Assembly: GCA_011322755.1 (NCBI GenBank)
Contig: DRLZ01000074.1
Coordinates: 1-18,781 of the forward strand
Length of the DNA stretch: 18,781 bases
Direction of reading: 5' to 3'
From: Crenotrichaceae bacterium
Lineage (GTDB): Bacteria; Pseudomonadota; Gammaproteobacteria; Methylococcales; DRLZ01
The position numbers and the translations under genes are program-made. The notes beneath the pieces are model-generated. The model saw only the letters and a program-made list of their open reading frames with translations, had not been told where the DNA came from and did no database searches. Shown here piece after piece: positions 8,250 to 14,995 of this stretch. How positions within the stretch are numbered: position 1 is the stretch's first letter; every line of letters begins with the position of its first letter.

Positions 8250-8372
8250 ATGTTGAGACCAAATAAGCTTTATCACCTTTTTGACTGTTGCGTTCGACTC
8301 ATCCATATACCGCAAATAATAGAGTTGCGGCGATTAACTGATTTTCGTCATGTACAAAGCTCTTTTTCTTAA
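8250..8372 (+). CDS. Small ORF of 40 codons with a strong ribosome binding site, unknown
   Basis: AGGAG at 8239-8243 lies 6 bases before ATG 8250, an arrangement better than that of the two large genes upstream. The peptide starts MLRPNKLYHLFDCCVRL, is basic, contains a Cys-Cys pair, and has no signal peptide or membrane segment that I can recognise. It begins 21 bases after the stop of the beta-helix gene and ends 1 base before the convergent desaturase gene. It could be a genuine small protein, or the surviving start of a truncated downstream gene. I do not recognise any homologue. Confidence 0.35.
   Translation: MLRPNKLYHLFDCCVRLIHIPQIIELRRLTDFRHVQSSFS
8310..8330. repeat. Short inverted repeat between convergent genes
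   Basis: CCGCAA (8310-8315) and TTGCGG (8325-8330) form a perfect 6-bp stem with a 9-base loop. No T run flanks it on either side. A terminator between the convergent transcripts would be expected here, but this is a weak candidate and it lies inside the small ORF. Confidence 0.25.
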
Positions 8373-8373
8373 C

Positions 8374-9513
8374 TTAATAGCAGTGCCGGGTTGCCTGCAA
8401 AGGCTGCAACATCGATGCGCGCCCAACCATAATATCGACAGCTTTTACCAGCCGTTTAAATACCGATTGCTGACGATAGGGAATACCATGTTTTTTACAA
8501 ACAGCGACTACTTTTGGTTGAATAAATTGGTACTGACTTAACGGAATATCCGGCCATAAATGATGTTCAATCTGATAATTCAACCAACCATGAAAAAAAT
8601 CGTTAACATTTGAACCTGTGCGGTAATTGACTGAACCGAGAATCTGACGAAGATAAAACTCACCTTTACCGTTGCATTTTTCCTCAAACATCATCACATC
8701 ATCGCCTGCATGATTCGGAACAATCACCAGAAATGAATGCATATTGGTCAATGCTTCTGCGAAAATAGAGTTTACTAACACACTGATAGCTGCAGCTGCC
8801 CCCAGCGGCAAAAACAACAACGGCAGGAAAACAAACCGAAAGCCCACATATGGAAAAACGCTTTCAAACCATAATGCTTTGCCTTCTGGAGAAAAGAAAC
8901 TCCAAGTGTTCTTGAGCGGCATTTCAGGAATTGGTTCGCCTCTTTTTCGAACCCGGCTCAGATGTAATTCCTTTTGTGATTTTGGCACGTAATAAAATAA
9001 TTTCCAGGTTGTTGTCATCAACCCAACAAGCAGAAAACGCATCCACATCGGTACAATTGAGTGCCTGAGCCAGACCATATTCTGCTGAATACAATCAGGA
9101 TCCTGTTTTTCACCCAGATGATAATGGTGCAATACATCATGTTCTTGATGCCAGCCTGCAGGCGTAATCCAGTCTGGCCAGTCAATAAACCGCCGCCAGC
9201 CCTGTGCAAATTTTTTACTGGTATATCGGTCAGGAATCGCTGTTATCGTGTCATATCCTTTATGCACGACAGGGTGTGTGAGCAAAGTCCAGCGGGTAAA
9301 ATTTCCCTGGCTGATTAATAATGCAGACACTGGATTAGGAATGATCCATGCTGTTCCATAACCGAGCAAAGTACAGGCTTTACCCCAGCGTTCCATTTTT
9401 TTCAGATGCTTAAAGTCTTGGTCCCCGATTCTCGTCAACACATCACGATGAATTTCATCAAGGTCTTGTGCCAATTGTATTCTGTCAACATTCTGATAAC
9501 TGTTTAAACTCAC
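8374..9513 (-). CDS. Membrane fatty acid desaturase (QxxHH type)
   Basis: This is a 379-residue integral membrane di-iron desaturase that introduces a cis double bond into an acyl chain. All three histidine boxes are present: HPVVH at residues 80-84, HDVLHH at 125-130 and QIEHH at 314-318, with NxHxxxLxxxxPNHAGDD-type residues before the third box. Hydrophobic segments lie near residues 45-70, 155-175 and 215-260. The QxxHH third box is typical of front-end and delta-6-like desaturases, but there is no fused cytochrome b5 domain, so the electron donor must be separate. Regiospecificity cannot be read from sequence. The start is GTG at 9513, since no in-frame ATG occurs before residue 40. A run of eight G on the coding strand occupies the ribosome binding position, 2 bases before GTG. 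The gene stands alone and converges on the exported-protein cluster. Confidence 0.9.
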   Translation of the reverse strand: MSLNSYQNVDRIQLAQDLDEIHRDVLTRIGDQDFKHLKKMERWGKACTLLGYGTAWIIPNPVSALLISQGNFTRWTLLTHPVVHKGYDTITAIPDRYTSKKFAQGWRRFIDWPDWITPAGWHQEHDVLHHYHLGEKQDPDCIQQNMVWLRHSIVPMWMRFLLVGLMTTTWKLFYYVPKSQKELHLSRVRKRGEPIPEMPLKNTWSFFSPEGKALWFESVFPYVGFRFVFLPLLFLPLGAAAAISVLVNSIFAEALTNMHSFLVIVPNHAGDDVMMFEEKCNGKGEFYLRQILGSVNYRTGSNVNDFFHGWLNYQIEHHLWPDIPLSQYQFIQPKVVAVCKKHGIPYRQQSVFKRLVKAVDIMVGRASMLQPLQATRHCY

Positions 9514-9515
9514 AT

Positions 9516-9523
9516 CCCCCCCC
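9516..9523. repeat. Homopolymer tract C8 (G8 on the desaturase strand)
   Basis: Eight C in a row on the plus strand, covering about -3 to -10 relative to the desaturase GTG start. This is the Shine-Dalgarno zone, so slippage here would alter ribosome binding without changing the protein. Confidence 0.9.
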
Positions 9524-9825
9524 AGGATATCTACTTATACTTATTACTGATTACGTAAAAAACTAATACAGACTCTTGAAAGAACAGGTCTCTAAGCAAA
9601 TGTTTCTCTGTCTTGGCATTTCCATATAGTGGCATGAACGACCATAACACACGAGAAAGGCGTTTTTCCGTAGAGATAAAAACTTGAAATGAACCTTCTA
9701 CTCATAACCTGTTGTTTAATGATGATTTTTTATTGATAAGATATGTCTGAGTTTGATACTTAATCAGGTAAATAAATGCCACCTGTTCCATGTTTTATTT
9801 TACCATCTCATCCAGAAACTGAAAT

Positions 9826-9834
9826 CCCCCCCCC
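9826..9834. repeat. Homopolymer tract C9 downstream of fumC
   Basis: Nine C in a row, 6 bases beyond the fumC stop codon (fumC reads on the minus strand, so it is G9 in the mRNA). Confidence 0.9.
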
Positions 9835-9840
9835 AACCAT

Positions 9841-11229
9841 CTATGGTTCCGACTCCAGCCCACCTGTCGTTAAATGCACCGGCTCCAGTATTTGTTCCAG
9901 TCGTTGTCGTGGAATATCTGTCAGCTCTTCGGCAACATCAATTACCGGGCGAGCTTGTTGATAAGCTGCTTTGGCTATTTCGGCTGCTTTCAGGTAGCCC
10001 ACTATCGGGTTGAGTGCAGTTACCAGAATCGGGTTTCTGGCTAACGCTGCTTGTAAGTTTTCTTCCTGCACCATGAAATCCTTAATGGCTTTCTCAGCCA
10101 ATAGTTGTGCTGCATTTCCGAGTAACTCCATGCTTTGCAACAAGTTGTGGGCAATAACTGGCAACATGACATTAAGCTGGAAATTACCGGATTGTCCGGC
10201 AATGGTAATGGTTGCGTCATTACCAATCACCTGCGCTGACACCATGGTGACTGCTTCAGGGATAACTGGATTGACCTTGCCCGGCATGATGCTGCTGCCG
10301 GGCTGTAATGCGGGCAGACTGATTTCTCCCAGTCCCGCGAGCGGGCCGCTGTTCATCCAGCGCAAGTCATTGGCTATTTTCATCAGGCTGACAGCAATCA
10401 CCTTGAGCTGACCGGATAATTCAACAGCGGCATCCTGACAGCTCAGGCTCTCAAACAATGACTGGTTAGGATGAAATTCCAGCCGGGTTTCGATTGCAAG
10501 TTGCTGTGCAAAGTGTTCAGCAAATTCAGGATGTGCATTCACTCCGGTTCCAACCGCTGTACCGCCTTGTGCGATGGCGTAGATGCGCTGCAAGCTGTCA
10601 TGCAGTCGATCCAGTCCGTGACGAATTTGCGCCGCCCATGCGCCCAGCTCCTGATCCATGCGCACTGGCATCGCATCCATTAAGTGTGTGCGACCTGTTT
10701 TAACCATGGTTTTCAGCTCAATGGCTTTCTTCTCCAGGGTTTCCAACAGTGTTTTCAACGCCGGTATCAGATGATTGTGCGCTTGTAATGCCGCGCTCAG
10801 GTGAATTGCGGTTGGAATGACATCGTTACTGCTTTGTCCCATATTGACATGGTCGTTGGCGCTGACATCCAGTCCACTCGAGCGCTGTGCCAGTGTTGCA
10901 ATGACTTCATTAACATTCATATTGGTGCTGGTGCCAGATCCGGTCTGGAACACATCAACCGGAAACTGGTCTGCATGCTGTCCGCTGATAATCTCGCTGG
11001 CGGCCTGCTCTATGCCTGCAGCTCTGGCTGCATCCAGCAGCCCAAGTTGCAAATTGACCTGGCTGGCAATTTTCTTGATTAATGCGACTGCTTTGATAAA
11101 TTCGCTCGGCAAGGCAATGCCGCTAACCGGAAAGTTGTTGATAGCTCGCTGGGTTTGCGCGCCATACAAGGCATCGGCTGCGACACCTAGTTCGCCCATG
11201 CTGTCTTTTTCTATACGGGTATTATTCAT
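9841..11229 (-). CDS. fumC: Class II fumarate hydratase
   Basis: FumC is an iron-independent homotetrameric fumarase that interconverts fumarate and L-malate in the TCA cycle, in the cytoplasm. At 462 residues it is full length. Family motifs are intact: TGSGTSTNMNVNEV near residues 96-109, GQSSNDVIPTAIH near 131-143, GRTHLMDAMP near 179-188 with the catalytic-site histidine at 182, and the signature GSSIMPGKVNP at 311-321 with the catalytic serine loop. Its ATG overlaps the TGA of the upstream DUF255 gene in an ATGA arrangement, so translation is probably coupled to that gene. The partner is unusual for fumC. No terminator with a T run is visible after the stop. Aspartase and argininosuccinate lyase share the superfamily, but the motif set and length fit FumC best. 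Confidence 0.95.
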   Translation of the reverse strand: MNNTRIEKDSMGELGVAADALYGAQTQRAINNFPVSGIALPSEFIKAVALIKKIASQVNLQLGLLDAARAAGIEQAASEIISGQHADQFPVDVFQTGSGTSTNMNVNEVIATLAQRSSGLDVSANDHVNMGQSSNDVIPTAIHLSAALQAHNHLIPALKTLLETLEKKAIELKTMVKTGRTHLMDAMPVRMDQELGAWAAQIRHGLDRLHDSLQRIYAIAQGGTAVGTGVNAHPEFAEHFAQQLAIETRLEFHPNQSLFESLSCQDAAVELSGQLKVIAVSLMKIANDLRWMNSGPLAGLGEISLPALQPGSSIMPGKVNPVIPEAVTMVSAQVIGNDATITIAGQSGNFQLNVMLPVIAHNLLQSMELLGNAAQLLAEKAIKDFMVQEENLQAALARNPILVTALNPIVGYLKAAEIAKAAYQQARPVIDVAEELTDIPRQRLEQILEPVHLTTGGLESEP

Positions 11230-13655
11230 GATCGTGCTTTCTGTTCTGATGGTATTTGCAGGGTGATTGTTTCAGGCGCGAGGCAATGCTTGTCGTTACA
11301 GGCCTGTAAATGAATCTGTAACGAGAGCAAATGCTGCTGTTGAGCTGTCGGTTTTATCTGTACCTGTAAATTGACGGTGTTTTCGTATAATGCCAGTGGA
11401 TCTTGCTGAAATTGCAGGGTTTTGGTAACAGGTTCCGGGTAGACCACCGATTGCAGCGACCAGCTTTTTTCAGCTTCAGGCACGCTGACGCTGGTTGGTA
11501 TCAAATCAGCATCGAGTGGCTTATGTGCATTGATGTGCCAGCCTGGTTGCATTGTCAAAGAAAGCGTGACAACAGCTGTTGGCTCCATCTTGCCGACAAG
11601 ACGAACAGCGCCTTTTGCTGCATATTGAATCGTGCCGGTAGCGCCATGTTCCAGCTCTTCGCGCCCCAGTAGCAAATAACCATAGCTTGCCGGGTATGAT
11701 TGAACAGATTCAGCAAGCGCTCCAAGCGTATTACCAGCGCGGTTCTCATAGCTCAAGTCATCTGTACGTTTGGTCAGCATTGCCAGTACCCGCATGGCAA
11801 CCGAATTTCCGGAAGGAATCGCGCCATCATTGAGATCTTTTGGACGCGCCAGAATCGGCACTGCTTGCGATGCTTCATTCATGAAAAAGCCGCCATCCTT
11901 GCCATCCCAGAATTTATCCAGCATGGCAGCAGTGATGGTCTCTGCACGTTGTAACCATTTCGCATCAGCACTGACATCGTATAAACTCAAACAGGCTTCG
12001 GCGAAATAGGCGTAATCTTCCTGACTGGCAGGCACAGATGCATTGCCATTCAGGGACGCGCGCCAGAGTGAATCATTCTGCTTGCGGTGTACTTCCCACA
12101 AAAATTCGGCTGCTTTCATTGCTGCCTCGGTGTAACGCGGTTCCTGCAAAGCAAACCCGGCTTCTGCAAGCGCAGTAATCATCATCCCATTCCAGGCTGT
12201 TACAACCTTGTCATCACGCAATGGATGAATACGTTTCTCCCGCTCTACTCTCATAATTTCACGAATTCGATCCAGACGCTGATAAACATCAGCAAGTGCC
12301 AGCTTGTGCTGTTGTGCATAGGTTTGTATTGGCACAGGCAGGTTGATAATATTGCGACCATCAAAATTCCCCTGTTTGCTGATGCCAAACAGATCAATGA
12401 CAAACGCTGCATCTTCTGGTTCTAACAGTTTTTTCACCTGATCAATTGTCCACAGGAAAAACAAGCCTTCTTCGCCTTCACTGTCAGCATCTGTAGCGGA
12501 ATAAAAGCCGTGCTCTGGCGATGTCATGTCACGCAATACATAATCCAGGGTTTGACGGGCAATTCGTTGATGATTCTGATTGCCGGTTTGCTGCCAGGAT
12601 TGAGTGTAGGCGCGGGCAAGCAAAGCCTGGTTGTAGAGCATTTTCTCGAAATGAGGAATCAGCCAGTGAGTGTCGGTCGCATAACGCGCAAAACCACCGC
12701 CGATCTGGTCATAAATGCCGCCTTCTGCCATCGCATCCAGGGTTTTGTTCAGCGCAGTGGTAACAGCCTGACTGTGATGACGACGATTTTGATCGAGCAA
12801 AAACAACAGCGTTGGTTCATGCGGGAATTTTGGAGCCGGGCTGAAACCACCAAAACGCGCATCAAAGCTGTCAAGATTAGCTTGAACAGCTTGTTTTGTC
12901 AGCGCATCGGTAATCGCTTCACCTTTGGCTTTGGCTTCATTGAAATTAGCAACTGCATTGGCGATCCTGTCGGCCTGGGTTGTTAGTGCATCTGGCTGTT
13001 GCTGCCATGCCTTGGCGATTTGCAACAGCAGTTCAGCAAACCGGTCAGGCGGAAAATAAGTGCCTCCAAAAAATGTTTTTCCCTCCGGCGTTAGAAAGTT
13101 GCTCATTGGCCAGCCGCCGTGCTGGGTTATCATCATCACAGCCGCCATGTAAGCAGAGTCGACATCTGGCCGTTGCTCACGATCCACTTTAATGCTAATG
13201 AAATATTGATTTAGAATTTTGGCAACCTCGGGGTTATCAAAACTCTCTTCTTCCATGACATGACACCAGTGACAAGTCGAATAACCAATCGATAAAAATA
13301 TAGGTTTATTATCACGTCTGGCAGCAGCAAATGCCTCTTCGCCCCAGGAATACCAGTCAACCGGATTATGCGCATGCTGAATGAGATAAGGTGAATCTTC
13401 CAGAATCAAACGGTTTAGATAAACCGGTTTTCCATCTGCCTGGAGATGGACGCTGCGTGGCTTATAGTCTTTTCCTCTGGCAGCGAGCGCTTGCTGGAGT
13501 TGCTGCTGCAGTTCGGGTGTATGAGGCATTGTTATCCTTGCTGATCTGGACGATACGGTTGTGCTGTCTGCAGTTTTTGCATTGGCTATTGCTGTAAACA
13601 TCAGGCAACCCAGTAACAACAGCAATCGAATTGGATCTTTCTGAACATGAAGCAT
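11226..13655 (-). CDS. Exported DUF255 (YyaL/SSP411-like) thioredoxin-fold protein with C-terminal DsbD-alpha-like domain
   Basis: This is an 809-residue protein. Residues 1-26 look like a Sec signal peptide (LLLLLGCLMF core, cleavage near ANA-KT). LLGC resembles a lipobox, but the hydrophobic stretch continues past the cysteine. From about residue 82 it follows the DUF255 family: NRLILEDSPYLIQHAHNPVDW, then the thioredoxin-like SIGYSTCHWCHVM with CxxC cysteines at 128 and 131, and GGWP and FFGGTYFPP downstream. A long alpha/alpha-barrel-like region with GGIYDQIGGGFARY and AWNGMMI follows. From about residue 673 comes an added domain with PGWHINAHKPL and a CNDKHC pair (786-791), resembling the N-terminal domain of DsbD, which passes electrons to periplasmic partners. 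A periplasmic thiol-redox role is inferred; the substrate is unknown. The start ATG 13655 has AGGTG 8 bases upstream. The TGA overlaps the fumC ATG. Confidence 0.85.
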   Translation of the reverse strand: MLHVQKDPIRLLLLLGCLMFTAIANAKTADSTTVSSRSARITMPHTPELQQQLQQALAARGKDYKPRSVHLQADGKPVYLNRLILEDSPYLIQHAHNPVDWYSWGEEAFAAARRDNKPIFLSIGYSTCHWCHVMEEESFDNPEVAKILNQYFISIKVDREQRPDVDSAYMAAVMMITQHGGWPMSNFLTPEGKTFFGGTYFPPDRFAELLLQIAKAWQQQPDALTTQADRIANAVANFNEAKAKGEAITDALTKQAVQANLDSFDARFGGFSPAPKFPHEPTLLFLLDQNRRHHSQAVTTALNKTLDAMAEGGIYDQIGGGFARYATDTHWLIPHFEKMLYNQALLARAYTQSWQQTGNQNHQRIARQTLDYVLRDMTSPEHGFYSATDADSEGEEGLFFLWTIDQVKKLLEPEDAAFVIDLFGISKQGNFDGRNIINLPVPIQTYAQQHKLALADVYQRLDRIREIMRVEREKRIHPLRDDKVVTAWNGMMITALAEAGFALQEPRYTEAAMKAAEFLWEVHRKQNDSLWRASLNGNASVPASQEDYAYFAEACLSLYDVSADAKWLQRAETITAAMLDKFWDGKDGGFFMNEASQAVPILARPKDLNDGAIPSGNSVAMRVLAMLTKRTDDLSYENRAGNTLGALAESVQSYPASYGYLLLGREELEHGATGTIQYAAKGAVRLVGKMEPTAVVTLSLTMQPGWHINAHKPLDADLIPTSVSVPEAEKSWSLQSVVYPEPVTKTLQFQQDPLALYENTVNLQVQIKPTAQQQHLLSLQIHLQACNDKHCLAPETITLQIPSEQKARS

Positions 13656-13672
13656 TGGGAATACACCTGTTG

Positions 13673-13715
13673 AGTTGACGATACCCTGCTGATGATCTGA
13701 CTAAAGCGGTCAACT
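13673..13715. repeat. Inverted repeat upstream of the DUF255 gene
   Basis: AGTTGAC (13673-13679) and GTCAACT (13709-13715) are perfect inverted copies separated by 29 bases, just upstream of the DUF255 start. They could be two half-sites for a dimeric regulator, or chance. The whole gap 13656-13851 (196 bases) otherwise holds only the candidate promoter. Confidence 0.3.
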
Positions 13716-13773
13716 GTTTGATGAATTAAGCGTGTCTTGTTGGGAAAGATGCTTGAATCGTATCTGCTTTCAG

Positions 13774-13802
13774 ATTTGATGATCCTAAAAAACGCTTGTA
13801 AA
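13774..13802 (-). promoter_or_regulatory. Candidate sigma70-type promoter for the DUF255-fumC operon
   Basis: On the minus strand, TTTACA (complement of 13797-13802) is followed after 17 bases by TCAAAT (complement of 13774-13779). These match the consensus at 5/6 and 4/6 positions. It lies about 120 bases before the ATG at 13655, inside the gap after rsfS. Confidence 0.3.
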
Positions 13803-13851
13803 GTACCTGGACAGAGCTGAGGAAAACAAACATGCTATCGCAAAGCCCGGT

Positions 13852-14217
13852 TTATCCTGATGCAGCCTGATCTGCCTGAAAATCTGGTTGCCACAATTTT
13901 TCCAGCTGATAATATTCACGGGTTTTTTCGAGCATGATATGAGCCATAACATCACCCAGGTCAACAAGAATCCAGTCACAGACTTTCATGCCTTCCACTC
14001 CCAGCGGTGTGATACCGAGTTTTTTTGTCTCGGCAACAACATGATCCGCTAAAGCTTTCACGTGGCGTTCTGATGTTCCTGTGGCGATTATCATGTAATC
14101 GGTGACGCTGGATTTATCTTTAACATCGATACAGGTGATGTTGACACCTTTGTTAGCATCGATTGTGTCAACAACAAGCTGACGCAAGTCTTCTATTGAT
14201 TCATTTATTTCTGTCAC
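13852..14217 (-). CDS. rsfS: Ribosomal silencing factor RsfS (Iojap/YbeB family)
   Basis: RsfS binds ribosomal protein uL14 and blocks subunit joining when nutrients are scarce. This 121-residue copy is near the usual family length (about 105-120) and has the hallmarks TDYMIIATGTSERHV near residues 39-53 and DWILVDLGDVMAHIM near 81-95, followed by TREYYQLEKLW. The start is GTG at 14217, with GAGG 5 bases upstream and an in-frame stop four codons upstream. The two bases before GTG also make an overlapping ATG-TGA. It sits downstream of nadD, a classic pairing, but rlmH does not follow; the next gene is the DUF255 gene 196 bases on. A likely promoter lies in the nadD-rsfS gap. Confidence 0.95.
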   Translation of the reverse strand: MTEINESIEDLRQLVVDTIDANKGVNITCIDVKDKSSVTDYMIIATGTSERHVKALADHVVAETKKLGITPLGVEGMKVCDWILVDLGDVMAHIMLEKTREYYQLEKLWQPDFQADQAASG

Positions 14218-14286
14218 ATAGACCTCAAACTATAAAATTAATCACGATACAAGCAGACTATAACCAATCTGATATCAATTGTCGCT

Positions 14287-14315
14287 TTTAAATTTCAGCA
14301 GATTGTTATTGTCAA
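14287..14315 (-). promoter_or_regulatory. Candidate sigma70 promoter upstream of rsfS
   Basis: On the minus strand, a perfect TTGACA -35 box (complement of 14310-14315) is followed after 17 bases by TTTAAA (14287-14292, 4/6 match to TATAAT). It lies in the 127-base gap between nadD and rsfS, leaving a leader of about 60 bases before the rsfS GTG. This suggests that rsfS can be expressed apart from proA-nadD. I see no clear terminator for nadD here. Confidence 0.5.
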
Positions 14316-14344
14316 GACATCCCATCCAAAATTAAAAATACCGA

Positions 14345-14971
14345 TTACTGGTAAAGCTGATGTTCCTGCATCCAGTGATAAACGCGATCAGGCACCAGAT
14401 AACGAATGCTTTTACCTGTTGAAGCCAGCATTCTGATTCGGGTTGAGGAGATCTCTAGCGGTGGAATTTCCAGAAAATAGATATTTCCCGCGCTGTTTTC
14501 GGTGAGTTGCTGATAGTGTTGTATTCTTCGGGTTTGCGTATACTTGGCAACCACTGCACTGGCTGAAATGTGATAGCCTGGTCTTTGAACCACAATAAGA
14601 TGAGCCAGTGCAAACAAATCCATCCATTGACGCCAGCGATCCAGTTGCTGGAATGCATCTGCGCCAATAATCAAGCAGATTGGCTGTTGACCTGATTCCG
14701 CGCGCAAGTCTGTCAAGGTGTCAACAGTATAGGATGTCCGCTCAACGCGCAGTTCTCGATCATCAACCATCAGCGAAGACTCGTCTGCAATTGCAAGCTC
14801 CAGCATTCGCAAACGCTGTGCCGCTGTCGCCACGAATGGTTTGCGATGCGGCGGCTGCCCGCACGGAATCAAGCGAAGCTGTTCAAGCTGCAAGTGGTCG
14901 CGCACTTCTATGGCGACACGCAAGTGACCAATATGTACAGGATCAAAGCTGCCACCCAGAACTGCGATCAT
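14345..14971 (-). CDS. nadD: Nicotinate-nucleotide adenylyltransferase
   Basis: NadD transfers AMP from ATP to nicotinate mononucleotide to give deamido-NAD, an essential step of NAD synthesis in the cytoplasm. At 208 residues it is full length. Visible nucleotidyltransferase features are GGSFDPVHIGHL at residues 6-17 (with the catalytic HxGH), PPHRK at 40-44, RTSYTVDTL at 78-86, the IGADAF segment at 102-107 and ISSTRIR at 174-180. The start ATG 14971 places the strand-1 motif at the very N-terminus as usual. No strong Shine-Dalgarno precedes it. The proA stop is 24 bases upstream, so the two are likely cotranscribed. Confidence 0.96.
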   Translation of the reverse strand: MIAVLGGSFDPVHIGHLRVAIEVRDHLQLEQLRLIPCGQPPHRKPFVATAAQRLRMLELAIADESSLMVDDRELRVERTSYTVDTLTDLRAESGQQPICLIIGADAFQQLDRWRQWMDLFALAHLIVVQRPGYHISASAVVAKYTQTRRIQHYQQLTENSAGNIYFLEIPPLEISSTRIRMLASTGKSIRYLVPDRVYHWMQEHQLYQ

Positions 14972-14995
14972 GACAATACCGGGTTTCCAGCATAA

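Larger units (their letters stand above)
9514..9840. other. Intergenic region between the desaturase and fumC (327 bases)
   Basis: This AT-rich gap should carry the desaturase promoter and the end of the fumC transcript. It is bounded by a C8 run (9516-9523) and a C9 run (9826-9834). A palindrome TTACGTAA lies at 9551-9558, about 40 bases upstream of the desaturase start, where an operator could sit. CAGGT (9765-9769) and ACCTG (9781-9785) could form a 5-bp stem with an 11-base loop past the fumC stop, but no T run follows. I found no convincing -35/-10 pair, RNA gene or credible ORF. Confidence 0.5.

Noticed and set aside
9612..9635. Possible sigma54 promoter (TGGCAT twice)
   Set aside because: The two TGGCAT words do not have the -24/-12 spacing, and there is no TTGC element.
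10010..10411. Plus-strand ORF of 133 codons opposite fumC
   Set aside because: It lies wholly antisense to a well-conserved gene, has no recognisable motif and no ribosome binding site; it is a shadow of fumC codon use.
12510..12986. Plus-strand ORF of 158 codons opposite the DUF255 gene
   Set aside because: It is antisense to a conserved reading frame, and its peptide has no domain or start signals that I can recognise.
13784..13795. T6 run on the minus strand as an rsfS terminator
   Set aside because: No stable GC-rich stem precedes it, and it lies inside the spacer of the candidate DUF255 promoter.
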